NCBI GenBank assembly: GCA_015069045.1
Contig: SVJJ01000005.1
Location: forward strand, 57,213-121,212
DNA length: 64,000 nt
From: Oscillospiraceae bacterium
Lineage (GTDB): Bacteria > Bacillota > Clostridia > UBA1381 > UBA9506
Direction: 5' to 3'
Below are positions 19,215 through 28,240 of the stretch, one piece after another; position 1 is the stretch's first letter, and each line of letters begins with the position of its first letter. Under the pieces are notes generated by a model, which was not told the origin of the DNA, ran no database searches, and saw nothing but the letters and a program-made list of their open reading frames with translations. The position numbers and the translations under genes were made by a program.

Positions 19215-20816
19215 ATGAAAGCAGGGTTATGTTTTAAAAAAATACTAACCTTATTGATGACCACCCTTCTGTTTTTTTTATGTGGTTGTGGTGGAAATGG
19301 CAATACCGAACATTCGCAAAATAAATTAGTTGAATACGAAAACCAAAATGAGTCCGCTGTTCAGGGGGGTATACTACGTCTTGCGATGACAGATGTTCAA
19401 ACCCTACAGCCTGTTGTATGTAAAAATCAACATAATCTTTATGTCTATAAGCTGATTTTTGACAGTTTATTTGTGACTGCCCCAAATCATAGTATAGAGC
19501 CTGTATTGTGTGAAAATTATATTGTCTCACCGGATGGATTAACCTACACGTTTCAAATGAAGCATGGCGTTAGCTTTCACAACGGAGCTCGTTTTACGGC
19601 AAATGATGTTGAGGCAACACTTTCTATGATTATGTCAACAGATGGATTATATCGTCAAAGATTATCCTGTATCTCTGCATATAGCAGTCAAGGAATGTCT
19701 TTGACAATATCCCTACATTATCCTGTTATCAATTTTCCGGCTCTTTTAGACTTTCCAATTATGTCCCGGGATGATATAAGCACGGGAGCAAATGAATATG
19801 TCCCTAATGGTACCGGACGTTATAAAGTACAAAGTTATAAAAAGAGTAAAGAATTACATTTATCTCATAATGAAAACTATCATCAGGATTTTTCACCCTA
19901 TATTTCTGATATTACTGTTTACTTACTGAACAACGCTGAAACGGCTGTTTCTATGTTAGAGACAATGCAAATTGATGTATTACCCTCCGGGGTTATCAAT
20001 CTGCACGAATATACACCTAAGAGAAGTTTATCTTCAACAGAATTTTTTGGCGGAAAATTTACCTTTTTGGGGATAAATAATCAACATCCGGCTTTTCTTA
20101 CACCCTTAACCCGTCATGCTCTTGCAAGTAGTATTAACAGGCAGGATTTATTGGCTGATTGTGCTATACAGTATGCATCAGAAGCCTTTTTACCATTACC
20201 TCAAAATTCTTTTTGGCATAAACCAACAACTGAAAATTTTACTCATGACGTGAATTTAGCACGCCAATTGCTGGTTGATGATGGATGGATTGATAAAGAT
20301 AGCAATGGTATATTAGAAAAAGAGGTATATGGTGAACAAATTTCATTAACCTTCAATATTCTTGTAAATGAAGAAAATCAAAACCGTCAGAAAATTGCCG
20401 AACAATTAAAAGAACATTATCAGGAAATTGGTATTCCGGTTACCATTATAAGCACATCCTTCGGCGACTATGAAGCTCGTATCGCCGAACGTAACTACGA
20501 TTTGTTTATAGGTGAGATTGATTTTTCACAAAATTTTGATTTATCTTTTCTTTTAAAGACAAACGAAAATTATTTTGGTATTTCAAATGAACGGTTAGAC
20601 CAAATTCTGAATGCTTTATATCTACAAGATTCAGAATTAAGTAAACAAAGCTTATTTTATGAACTATGCGATGTTTTGTCTGAAGAGGTACCCATTATTG
20701 GTTTATTTTATGAATATGAACAATTAATTTTTGATCAAAGAGTGCGGGGGAGTATTACCCCTTCATATTCTGATATCTTTTATGGTATTGAGGGATGGTT
20801 CTTATATGTTAAATAA
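19215..20816 (+). CDS. Oligopeptide-type ABC transporter substrate-binding lipoprotein
   Basis: A 533-residue solute-binding protein of SBP family 5. The N-terminus is a lipoprotein signal with a hydrophobic stretch and lipobox FLCG-C, lipidation being expected at C25. The family hallmark is present as YIVSPDGLTYTFQMKHGVSFHNGARFTANDVEATL, and the usual RQDLL and ANDVE blocks follow. GAAGGAG precedes the ATG. No permease or ATPase genes lie nearby, so it is an orphan receptor in this window; peptides or nickel-type ligands are possible substrates. Confidence 0.9.
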   Translation: MKAGLCFKKILTLLMTTLLFFLCGCGGNGNTEHSQNKLVEYENQNESAVQGGILRLAMTDVQTLQPVVCKNQHNLYVYKLIFDSLFVTAPNHSIEPVLCENYIVSPDGLTYTFQMKHGVSFHNGARFTANDVEATLSMIMSTDGLYRQRLSCISAYSSQGMSLTISLHYPVINFPALLDFPIMSRDDISTGANEYVPNGTGRYKVQSYKKSKELHLSHNENYHQDFSPYISDITVYLLNNAETAVSMLETMQIDVLPSGVINLHEYTPKRSLSSTEFFGGKFTFLGINNQHPAFLTPLTRHALASSINRQDLLADCAIQYASEAFLPLPQNSFWHKPTTENFTHDVNLARQLLVDDGWIDKDSNGILEKEVYGEQISLTFNILVNEENQNRQKIAEQLKEHYQEIGIPVTIISTSFGDYEARIAERNYDLFIGEIDFSQNFDLSFLLKTNENYFGISNERLDQILNALYLQDSELSKQSLFYELCDVLSEEVPIIGLFYEYEQLIFDQRVRGSITPSYSDIFYGIEGWFLYVK

Positions 20817-20859
20817 TGAAAATATCCCTATCTGTAACACAAAAGTAAAACATTAGTAA

Positions 20860-20888
20860 TTGACCTTTTATCTGTACCATGATATAAT
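20860..20888 (+). promoter_or_regulatory. SigA-type promoter of the SLH-protein gene
   Basis: TTGACC at 20860-20865 and TATAAT at 20883-20888 with a 17-base spacer. The predicted transcript starts near 20895, downstream of an apparent upstream start codon at 20860, which supports the shorter reading of the SLH gene. Confidence 0.85.
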
Positions 20889-20928
20889 AAACATGAGTAT
20901 ATTAAATTATTTATACGGAGGGATAAAA

Positions 20929-23856
20929 ATGAAAATAACTAAAAGAGTTCTTTCGCTCTTTGTTGCAACCATGATGTTGTTCTCTTTAGCAGTAACAACT
21001 GTTTCAGCAACAGATTTCAGCGACGTTCCGGAAAACTATCAATATGACGACGCCATTCAAAGCTTAGTGGCTCGCGGCATTATTAATGGTTATGAAGAAG
21101 CAGATGGTACATACACATTCAGACCGGAAAATACGATTACCCGTGCTGAGTTTAGCAAAATGGTTATTTATGCTATTGGCCAAGGGATTATAGCTGAATC
21201 AGCATCTTCAGAAACAGGATTTCCTGATGTATCTGCCGATCATTGGGCCGCAAAGTATATCAGCACTGCTCATTCCTTAAAAATTATTAACGGTTTTGAT
21301 GATGGAACATTTAAACCTGATGATAATGTAACATATGACCAGGCTTTAAAAATGGTTGTTTGTGCTAAATATGATAAGTTTGGCGAGGCAGCCCTTAGGC
21401 ATGGCGGATATCCTGTTGGTTACAGAAAAGTTGCCGGCAGTTATGGTTTTATAAAAGGCATTGTAGATGGCGTATATGATGCGCCGGCAAAACGTGGTAC
21501 TATTGCCAAGCTCATGGATAATATGATTGGCATAGATATGACAAAAATTACCGATGATCCTACTGTTGCTGAACAAAAGGACAAGGTGATTGAAGAAGAA
21601 GGTCAAGTAACGGCCATTTATGGTGTTGCCTTAGATGGCTGCAGCACAACCTTGTCAAAGTATCAAATTGAACTTTTACTTTCCAATGGCGATACTGAGA
21701 TATACAATATTAAAAATTTAACTGTAAAAGATGATTTGCGTTCTTATTTAGGAAAGATCGTTAAAGTTTACTATGAGGAAGATATTAGCTTAGATGTTCA
21801 GGTTCTTTCCAGCATGACTGTACAAAAAAATAAAAATCAGGAAACAACTGTAGATATAGAAGATATTGTTTTACCCATTACAGATACAACTGTAAAATAT
21901 GAGAACGAAGATGTAGACATAGATAAGATTTTCATTTCGGATAACGCCAGCGTTTTCTATAATGGTAGTTTACTAACAGGCGAAACGCTTTCTTCGATTA
22001 TCAACGATCCAACCATTGTAAATTCCGGTTCTATTCGTTTCTTATCTGTTTCCGGTGGTGACGCTGATGTAGTGTTTATTTCTGCTTATCAGAATTATCA
22101 GGTCAACTCTGTTAATACTGCAACCAAAACACTGTATTTAAATAACGGAAGTTCTGTAGAAGCCTTGGTTGTTAATGAAGATGATAAGAACATGTCTATT
22201 ACCATTAAGAAAAACAACAGTGCTGTTGGTTTTTCATCCCTAGCCAAGAATCAAATCTTATCAATTTCAAAAAATCTTGCAAGTGACTATATTGAAATAT
22301 TAATTGGTGCTGACGTAGTTACCGGACGTGTTTCCGCTATGACTCGTGACGAAGGTATTATTACGGTAAATTCTAAAGAATATTCATTTGCTAAAAATGC
22401 AACTTTAGGAAGCGAAGTTGAGGTTGGTTCAAACCTAAAATTGTATTTAGATGCTTTTGGTAAAATTGCAAAGTATGAATTTCAGGCTTCTAATGTCACA
22501 TATACTTACGCATATTTAACTAAATTTGTAGAATCAAAAGATGGTTTAGACTCTAAAATTTACATGCAGGTTCTAAATTTAAATAGCACTTCGTTAAAGG
22601 AATTTAAAAATTATTCTCTAGCTGAAAAGGTAAGTATAAACGGTGTGACTTTTGATACTGCCTCTGATTTTAATGAAATTCATGCAGCTTTAGCAGAACA
22701 AGCTGCTAAGTATACCTATACAGAAACTGTTACAGACCCGAATACAGGTACAGATGTTGACGTTCATTATGGTGCTCCTGCAGATGAGGTGTATCAGCCT
22801 ATAAAATATACCTTAAAGGACAATAAAGTTGATTCCATTTTGTTTGGTAAGGATAACGCCACCGATGCCGATTTAAAGGTTAATGCTGATGCATTGGTGA
22901 ACGGTATTAAATGTACAACTAAAAATACCGGCCTAGCAAACATTTATACGTTAACATCTGCATCCAAGGTATTATATGTGCCCAGTCAGGATGATTTACA
23001 ATCAATTGACGAGTACAGCCTAAAAACAGGTAATAATTCCGGTTTAATTTACAACCAACGTTATCGTCTGCTTTTAGTTGATTTATCTAGTGCAGGCACC
23101 CCGTCACTTGTAATTGTTTATAAAGACAGTAGCAGCACTTACAACGATAGTATGAATGAATGGACAAATTATAAACCTGTTGTTGTAACTGGCAATAAAA
23201 CTACTGAGGAATATTATGAGGTTACTACCTTAGGCGAAAGTGGTGAAAAGGTATATAAAGTTAATGTAGATGATACCGATATATTAGCCTTATTTGATAA
23301 CATCAAAATTGGAGATATTATTCGTGTAGCAACTGATTCTGCCGGCGTTGTAGATGACGTCATTTTAGTGGCAGAAGCTGCTGATATATATAATGGTAGT
23401 CAGTACATTAAGAAGGCAACACACCATAGCAGCAATGCATCCTTTGTAGGTGAATCAAGCAGTTATGCTAAACTGATTCGTGAAGGAAACGACAACTACA
23501 TGTACCCCACCGCTACAATGTCTATTATGGCTGGTACAGTATACAGTCATACTGGTACAACCTTTAAAATTGCTTTGCAATATGCGGGCGAGGATGATGA
23601 TATCGGTTGGGGCGAGATGGACCTGGGTAATGAAGATTATCTACAGACCATGACAGCAGCCGATACTGTGAAAGTGGTTAGTGTAAACTTTACGGCTAGC
23701 GGCAGTATTAAATCAGTTGATGAAACAGCATCCATTGATGAACTAATTCCTTATACTGTTGCTGGTCAGGAGAGTGGAAACGCTAATGCAGACAGAGTTT
23801 TGGTATATCGTTCCGGTTCATCGGCAAAATTAATTGTTGTGTTCCGTACTATCTAA
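20929..23856 (+). CDS. S-layer homology (SLH) domain surface protein
   Basis: A large secreted surface protein of 975 residues. A signal peptide (MKITKRVLSLFVATMMLFSL to VSA) is followed by SLH repeats that bind pyruvylated wall polymers: ATDFSDVPENYQYDDAI to RAEFSKMVIYAI, then FPDVSADHWAAKYIS to TYDQALKMVV, and a third, more degenerate one ending TIAKLMDNMIGI. The remaining 750 residues are acidic, beta-rich and unrecognised. CGGAGGG at 20916-20922 fits ATG 20929, and a promoter overlaps the longer apparent reading from 20860, which is rejected. It is probably an abundant envelope or S-layer protein given its strong signals. Confidence 0.92.
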   Translation: MKITKRVLSLFVATMMLFSLAVTTVSATDFSDVPENYQYDDAIQSLVARGIINGYEEADGTYTFRPENTITRAEFSKMVIYAIGQGIIAESASSETGFPDVSADHWAAKYISTAHSLKIINGFDDGTFKPDDNVTYDQALKMVVCAKYDKFGEAALRHGGYPVGYRKVAGSYGFIKGIVDGVYDAPAKRGTIAKLMDNMIGIDMTKITDDPTVAEQKDKVIEEEGQVTAIYGVALDGCSTTLSKYQIELLLSNGDTEIYNIKNLTVKDDLRSYLGKIVKVYYEEDISLDVQVLSSMTVQKNKNQETTVDIEDIVLPITDTTVKYENEDVDIDKIFISDNASVFYNGSLLTGETLSSIINDPTIVNSGSIRFLSVSGGDADVVFISAYQNYQVNSVNTATKTLYLNNGSSVEALVVNEDDKNMSITIKKNNSAVGFSSLAKNQILSISKNLASDYIEILIGADVVTGRVSAMTRDEGIITVNSKEYSFAKNATLGSEVEVGSNLKLYLDAFGKIAKYEFQASNVTYTYAYLTKFVESKDGLDSKIYMQVLNLNSTSLKEFKNYSLAEKVSINGVTFDTASDFNEIHAALAEQAAKYTYTETVTDPNTGTDVDVHYGAPADEVYQPIKYTLKDNKVDSILFGKDNATDADLKVNADALVNGIKCTTKNTGLANIYTLTSASKVLYVPSQDDLQSIDEYSLKTGNNSGLIYNQRYRLLLVDLSSAGTPSLVIVYKDSSSTYNDSMNEWTNYKPVVVTGNKTTEEYYEVTTLGESGEKVYKVNVDDTDILALFDNIKIGDIIRVATDSAGVVDDVILVAEAADIYNGSQYIKKATHHSSNASFVGESSSYAKLIREGNDNYMYPTATMSIMAGTVYSHTGTTFKIALQYAGEDDDIGWGEMDLGNEDYLQTMTAADTVKVVSVNFTASGSIKSVDETASIDELIPYTVAGQESGNANADRVLVYRSGSSAKLIVVFRTI

Positions 23857-23865
23857 TAAATTTGG

Positions 23866-23908
23866 ATTGCCCCCAAAGTCATATCATGTGGCTTTGGGGG
23901 CAATTTAT
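23866..23908 (+). terminator. Terminator of the SLH-protein gene
   Basis: A 13-base perfect inverted repeat ATTGCCCCCAAAG / CTTTGGGGGCAAT around a 13-base loop, followed by TTATTTT. Confidence 0.92.
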
Positions 23909-23914
23909 TTTATA

Positions 23915-23943
23915 TTGACTATCTAGCCCTTTTATGTTATAAT
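23915..23943 (+). promoter_or_regulatory. SigA-type promoter of the MFS transporter gene
   Basis: TTGACT at 23915-23920 and TATAAT at 23938-23943 with a 17-base spacer, directly after the preceding terminator. Confidence 0.8.
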
Positions 23944-24027
23944 CGTCTATGTTGTTTTTAATCATGCCTTTATTTGCTTACAAATGCAAAGACTGAATAT
24001 TCATATGCATGAATGGAGCGTTTAACT

Positions 24028-25266
24028 ATGCCGCATTTTAGGAAAACATTATCTGAAAAAAAAGAAATGATGAAAACTTGGTTACCAATTCTTTTATGTT
24101 GGTTTGCCTATACAACTGCATATTTAGGTAGATTTAGTTATTCCTCTAATATTAATCCAATTATAGAGGATTTGGGCATAAATCATGCTACGGCCGGCTT
24201 GGTTACAACACTGTTTTTTATTGCCTATGGTGCTGGTCAGTTAGTGAATGGCATGCTTTGCAGACGATACAATAAAAGAGTAGTGATTGCTCTCTCACTT
24301 ATTTTAGCAGCGATTTGTAATATTATCTTTTATGTGGGTATTCCATTTGAATATGTTAAGTATCTTTGGCTTATTAATGGTCTGGTTCAATCAACAATTT
24401 GGTCGACTATGATATATCTTTTATCCATTACTTTAGAAAAAAAAGATCTAAAGAAAGCCATTGTCTTTATGACATCCTCTGTTGCAGCCGGAACCTTTAT
24501 TTCTTATGGCTTAAGTTCGGTATTATCTATTTTTCATGCCTATAAACTCGCATTTTTAGTAGGTGCATTTGCATTACTTTTTTCAGCTGTTTTGTGGTTT
24601 TGCTTATACACCAAAGCATTTAAAAGTGATAAGCAGGTTAAGGAGGAGGAACAAAAAACTTCCACTTCAAAATCACCTGTTACTCCCATGCTAATTGCTA
24701 CCATTGTTGCACTATCAATTTTTGCCGTTATACATACTGTTATTAAAGATAGTTTAACCAATTGGTTACCATCAATTCTCTATGAGAAGTTTGGCTTAAA
24801 AAATAGCTTATCAATTTTTCTTACATTGTTTTTACCCCTTTTAGGTATGTTTGGTGCAAAGCTCAATATCATACTGCGTAAATATGTTAAGTCTTTTATT
24901 ACTATGTCCGGCATATGGTTTGCTGTTGCCGTTATTTTTATTGATGCCGTTATATTATTTATTAACACCAGCCTTTGGCCTTTGATTGTAATTTCCTTTG
25001 CCCTAATTAATCTTGTAATGTTTTCAGTAAATAACCTTGTTACAAGTATGACACCCCTTTACATGAGAGACGAAATCAATGCAGGATTTTTATCAGGACT
25101 TCTTAATACGTTCGCATGCGTTGGCGTATCTCTGTCTTCCTATGGTATTGGTGCCGTTGCCGATTTTTTCGGTTGGAATGGTGTACTTTATTTACTGCTA
25201 ATCTTATGTATTGTCTCCATATTAATTGCTATGATTATGTCAGCAATAGAGAAAAAACAAAAATAA
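24028..25266 (+). CDS. Major facilitator superfamily transporter
   Basis: A membrane protein of 412 residues with twelve hydrophobic segments and a central charged loop after segment six (FKSDKQVKEEEQKTSTSKS). The N-terminal AYLGRFSYSSNINPIIEDLGINHATAGLVTT is like the organophosphate:phosphate antiporter/GlpT-related branch of the MFS, but the substrate cannot be assigned. ATG 24028 is preferred because GGAG at 24015-24018 lies 9 bases before it; ATG 24013 is in frame but lacks a ribosome binding site. It has its own promoter. Confidence 0.85.
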   Translation: MPHFRKTLSEKKEMMKTWLPILLCWFAYTTAYLGRFSYSSNINPIIEDLGINHATAGLVTTLFFIAYGAGQLVNGMLCRRYNKRVVIALSLILAAICNIIFYVGIPFEYVKYLWLINGLVQSTIWSTMIYLLSITLEKKDLKKAIVFMTSSVAAGTFISYGLSSVLSIFHAYKLAFLVGAFALLFSAVLWFCLYTKAFKSDKQVKEEEQKTSTSKSPVTPMLIATIVALSIFAVIHTVIKDSLTNWLPSILYEKFGLKNSLSIFLTLFLPLLGMFGAKLNIILRKYVKSFITMSGIWFAVAVIFIDAVILFINTSLWPLIVISFALINLVMFSVNNLVTSMTPLYMRDEINAGFLSGLLNTFACVGVSLSSYGIGAVADFFGWNGVLYLLLILCIVSILIAMIMSAIEKKQK

Positions 25267-25314
25267 AATTAGAATTAATAATTTTTGGAGCAAAAAATTA
25301 AAAAGGTGATTAAT

Positions 25315-25917
25315 TTGACAAGGGGAAACAAGCAAAATAAAGGGATAAAAATTAAAAATAGTAGTGTAGGAAATAAAAAAATAAGCATTAAGTGGGTCAT
25401 TACCAGTGTAATCTGGACATTTTTTATTTCATCTATCATGCAGATGATTTCGGTCGGATTCATAAGTCGTGTTACCCTTTTTATTGCATGTTTACTTTTA
25501 TTTTCTTTTATTTTAATTGGTATTATTTTTGATATTATTGGTGTAGCCGTTACAGCAGCCAGTGAGATTCCCTTTCATTCCCTTGCTTCTCGTCGCATAC
25601 GAGGTGCCAAAGAATCTATTCGTCTTATTCGCAACGCAGATAAAGTGGGTAATTTTTGTAATGATGTAATAGGAGATATTGCCAGCGTTATTGCCGGCAG
25701 TGCTACAGCTGCAATTGTTGTTATGTTAAATGCTTTTTCTCAACATAACTACGAATATATTTTAAATATTGCCATGGCTGGCTTTGTGTCAGCTTTAATG
25801 GTCGGGGGTAAAGCAATTGGAAAAGGTATTGCCATTTCCTATAGTAATAAAATTATATTTACAGTCGGAAAATTAATCAGTTGGTTTAATTTTTCTCATA
25901 ATAGGGATAAAAAGAAA
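25315..25917 (+). CDS. Hypothetical small integral membrane protein
   Basis: About 200 residues with a basic N-terminus, two adjacent transmembrane segments (VIWTFFISSIMQMISVGFI and LFIACLLLFSFILIGIIFDI), an amphipathic middle ASEIPFHSLASRRIRGAKES, and two further hydrophobic segments near residues 125-165. Similar short proteins are common in Clostridia and are sometimes called CorB-like, but I cannot support a transport function. TTG at 25315 is preferred over an upstream TTG at 25285 because AGGTG at 25304-25308 spaces well to it. The stop codon follows at 25918-25920. Confidence 0.7.
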
Positions 25918-25950
25918 TAAAATTGCAAAACATAAAACTTTAAAATAAAT

Positions 25951-26032
25951 CAGTAGGTTTGGCAACTAAGCCGGACTCTTGTGCACTTTACCGATATAAA
26001 GCCGGGCTAGGAAACTTTCGAGCGGCTTTTTA
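25951..26032 (+). ncRNA. Candidate structured leader with terminator-like hairpin
   Basis: The leader of the DUF2156 gene contains a small GGC-loop-GCC hairpin at 25961-25972 and a second element in which AAAGCC (25998-26003) pairs with GGCTTT (26024-26029), GCT with AGC, and AG-GAAA-CT caps the stem; it is followed by a short T-run. AAGCCGG occurs twice, at 25968 and 25999, so alternative pairing is possible. This is the form of a transcription attenuator or riboswitch, but it matches no consensus I can recall. Inference only. Confidence 0.35.
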
Positions 26033-26053
26033 AGAAATGGAGCCAGATGCAAA

Positions 26054-26938
26054 ATGGAACGGAAGCAAATTAGTATGACCTCTCAATCAATCTTTTCCAA
26101 ATATATTTATAACCAGGACAATTCTACCTATAATTTTACAAATATGTATATTTGGTCCGGGGATACAGATATTACCTATAGTGAAACAGAAGGTTGTTTA
26201 GCTTTATTTTTTCAAAATGGCAAACAACCTGTATCGGCTTCATATCCCGTAGGGGAGGGGAACAGAAAAAAGGCCATTCAGAGTTTATCTGCCTACATTA
26301 AATCATTGGGGTTACGACCGGTATTTCGAAATCTGTCTGTCTCTATGGTACAGGAAATGCAGACTTTTTTCCCTGATTCCTTTACATTTATTGAAGATAG
26401 AGCAGCAGCGGATTATTTGTATGAAACCAAAAAAATGATTACTTTATCAGGAAAAAAATTACACAGCAAACGAAATCATTATAATTATTTCAAAAACACA
26501 TATAATTACACATACCGGTCTTTACATCAATCAGATATGGCAGACTGCATGAATCTTTTTGAACAATGGGTTAACGAAAAGGATGACCTGAATCATTTGG
26601 GAAATTCACGACAGGCGACAGAGCGTCTTCTTTTAAACTTTGAAAATTTGCCGGTTCAAGGTGGCGGCATATATATTAAAGATGAACTCGTTGCATTTTC
26701 AATTGGTGAGCCGGTATCAACAGATACCGTATTAATTCATTTAGAATTTGCCGCCGATTTAAGGGGTGCATTTAACGCCATTAATTTAGAATTTTGCTCT
26801 CATGAATGGAAAGACTTTTTATATGTAAATCGAGAAGAAGACATGGGGCTGCCCGGCTTAAGACAAGCAAAGTTAGCCTATCGTCCCGTTCGTCTTTTAG
26901 AAAAGTTTAATGCAGTACAAACCGCACCCTTATCATAA
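26054..26938 (+). CDS. DUF2156 (phosphatidylglycerol lysyltransferase C-domain) protein
   Basis: A soluble 294-residue protein of the DUF2156 family, related to the GNAT-like catalytic half of MprF lysyltransferases. Hallmarks are DYLYETKKMITLSGKKLHSKRNHYNYF in the middle and the C-terminal VNREEDMGLPGLRQAKLAYRPVR. It lacks the transmembrane flippase half of MprF. Members may use aminoacyl-tRNA to modify a lipid or other acceptor; the acceptor is not known here. GGAG at 26039-26042 precedes the ATG. A possible attenuator precedes it and a Cys-rich gene follows. Confidence 0.85.
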   Translation: MERKQISMTSQSIFSKYIYNQDNSTYNFTNMYIWSGDTDITYSETEGCLALFFQNGKQPVSASYPVGEGNRKKAIQSLSAYIKSLGLRPVFRNLSVSMVQEMQTFFPDSFTFIEDRAAADYLYETKKMITLSGKKLHSKRNHYNYFKNTYNYTYRSLHQSDMADCMNLFEQWVNEKDDLNHLGNSRQATERLLLNFENLPVQGGGIYIKDELVAFSIGEPVSTDTVLIHLEFAADLRGAFNAINLEFCSHEWKDFLYVNREEDMGLPGLRQAKLAYRPVRLLEKFNAVQTAPLS

Positions 26939-27008
26939 TGGCCAGCCGTAACAATCAAACTTCTTATTGCATAGTATATCATATATGCTATCTATAAGGA
27001 GTTTTTCT

Positions 27009-27236
27009 ATGGGAAAATCCAAATTTTTCTTCGATATATGCAGAAATTTAGACCAAATGGAACAGGAAATATGTAGCCTTTGCAGTTGTTTCAAAAAAGA
27101 AAAATGTATCCATGGTAAAAATTGTAAGGAAAAACCACCACCAATATGTAAAAAAAATGTACAACATATTCCACCAACAAATGGTAAGCCACCATGTGAA
27201 AAATCATGTTATTGTTGTCAGGGTGAAAATAATTAA
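27009..27236 (+). CDS. Small cysteine-rich protein, unknown
   Basis: A 75-residue protein with about a dozen cysteines arranged as short clusters (CSLCSCF, KEKCIHGKNC, PPICKK, PPCEKSCYCCQG) separated by basic and proline-rich stretches. There is no signal peptide. The AAGGAG at 26996-27001 sits 7 bases before ATG 27009, which makes a real gene likely; an in-frame upstream start at 26967 is unsupported. It could be a metal-binding or spore-coat protein, but there is no recognised family. Confidence 0.65.
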   Translation: MGKSKFFFDICRNLDQMEQEICSLCSCFKKEKCIHGKNCKEKPPPICKKNVQHIPPTNGKPPCEKSCYCCQGENN

Positions 27237-27252
27237 TATAACGAGTTTAAAT

Positions 27253-27296
27253 AAAAGCAATAGTACACATTTACGAGGCTGTACTGTTGCTTTTTA
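27253..27296 (+). terminator. Terminator after the Cys-rich gene
   Basis: AAAAGCAA-t-AGTACA pairs with TGTACT-g-TTGCTTTT around a 12-base loop, followed by T residues. Confidence 0.85.
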
Positions 27297-27333
27297 TTAC
27301 TTAAAAATATATACAAAAAAGCAAAAATAAGTC

Positions 27334-27362
27334 TTGACCTTTTAAATGGAATGTTATATAAT
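27334..27362 (+). promoter_or_regulatory. SigA-type promoter of the deoR operon
   Basis: TTGACC at 27334-27339 and TATAAT at 27357-27362 with a 17-base spacer. It is the only strong promoter seen before the run of genes from the regulator to the E1 gene. Confidence 0.88.
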
Positions 27363-27412
27363 AACAAATAGATGAAAAAAATTAACATTTTTTTGTCAGG
27401 TGGTGAAGAAAC

Positions 27413-28180
27413 ATGAAGGACAGACGACAATCCATTTATGATTTAATTGAACAACATGGTGAAATTAGTATACACGAGTTAGAGGCTCTGTTTCCTGACG
27501 TTTCTTCCATGACAATTCGTCGCGATTTAGATTTTTTAGAAACAGATAACAAAATTGTTAAAATTAAGGGTGGGGCTAAATCTCTTAGCCATTTATCACG
27601 TACCTTGTTTCACGATGTTGAAGGAGACTATGTACAACGTGAAATTATTAATTCTGCAGGAAAACGCAGAATTGCTGAAAAAGCCATACCATTTGCTGAA
27701 ACAGGTCGAAGTATTTTTATTGATGCTGGCTCTACCATGATGCAACTGGCTCGCCGTTTAAAAACCGGTCGTTTTTCTGTGATAACAAATGCCATCAATG
27801 TTGCCTTGGAGCTTTCACAAAACCTAAGTGCAAGTGTTAATTTAGTTGGCGGAGAGTTGAATCGGCGTAATTTGTGTGTTTCCGGTGCAGGGGCTTTGGA
27901 GCATGTGCGTCATATTAACATTGATATTGCCTTTATAGCCGCCAGTGGCTACAGTATTGAAGATGGTTTTACAAATGGTAGTTTTGATGAATATGAATTA
28001 AAACGTTTTATCATTCAAAAAGCCAAAAAAACAATTATTTTAATGGATACAAGCAAGGTGGGTAAATCCATGCCATATACTTTTTGTACACCGGAGGATG
28101 TTGATATTTTAATTATGGATGAAGTCCCCGAACGTTCCCTTCTATCTGCAGCTAAGACAGCAGGGATGAAAATTTTGTAG
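27413..28180 (+). CDS. DeoR-family transcriptional regulator
   Basis: A 255-residue repressor-type regulator. The N-terminal helix-turn-helix reads RRQSIYDLIEQHGEISIHELEALFPDVSSMTIRRDLDFLE, and the C-terminal domain is the sugar-phosphate-binding isomerase-like fold with SIFIDAGSTMMQLARRL and VSGAGALEH. Such proteins usually respond to a phosphorylated sugar and control the operon in which they lie. Here it is the first gene of a unit carrying a polyol-type dehydrogenase, a short-chain dehydrogenase and a 2-oxoacid dehydrogenase complex. Confidence 0.92.
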   Translation: MKDRRQSIYDLIEQHGEISIHELEALFPDVSSMTIRRDLDFLETDNKIVKIKGGAKSLSHLSRTLFHDVEGDYVQREIINSAGKRRIAEKAIPFAETGRSIFIDAGSTMMQLARRLKTGRFSVITNAINVALELSQNLSASVNLVGGELNRRNLCVSGAGALEHVRHINIDIAFIAASGYSIEDGFTNGSFDEYELKRFIIQKAKKTIILMDTSKVGKSMPYTFCTPEDVDILIMDEVPERSLLSAAKTAGMKIL

Positions 28181-28240
28181 TATAAAATTTAAAATAAATA
28201 TAGTCTTGCATATATGCGAGACGGAAATGGAGTGAAAACC

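Noticed and set aside
20860..20928. N-terminal extension of the SLH protein from an upstream TTG
   Set aside because: The TTG is the -35 box of a consensus promoter, and the transcript would begin downstream of it; a signal peptide starts cleanly at 20929.
25921..26053. c-di-GMP (GEMM) riboswitch
   Set aside because: Individual short words look similar, but the conserved GEMM core and its two-stem order are absent.
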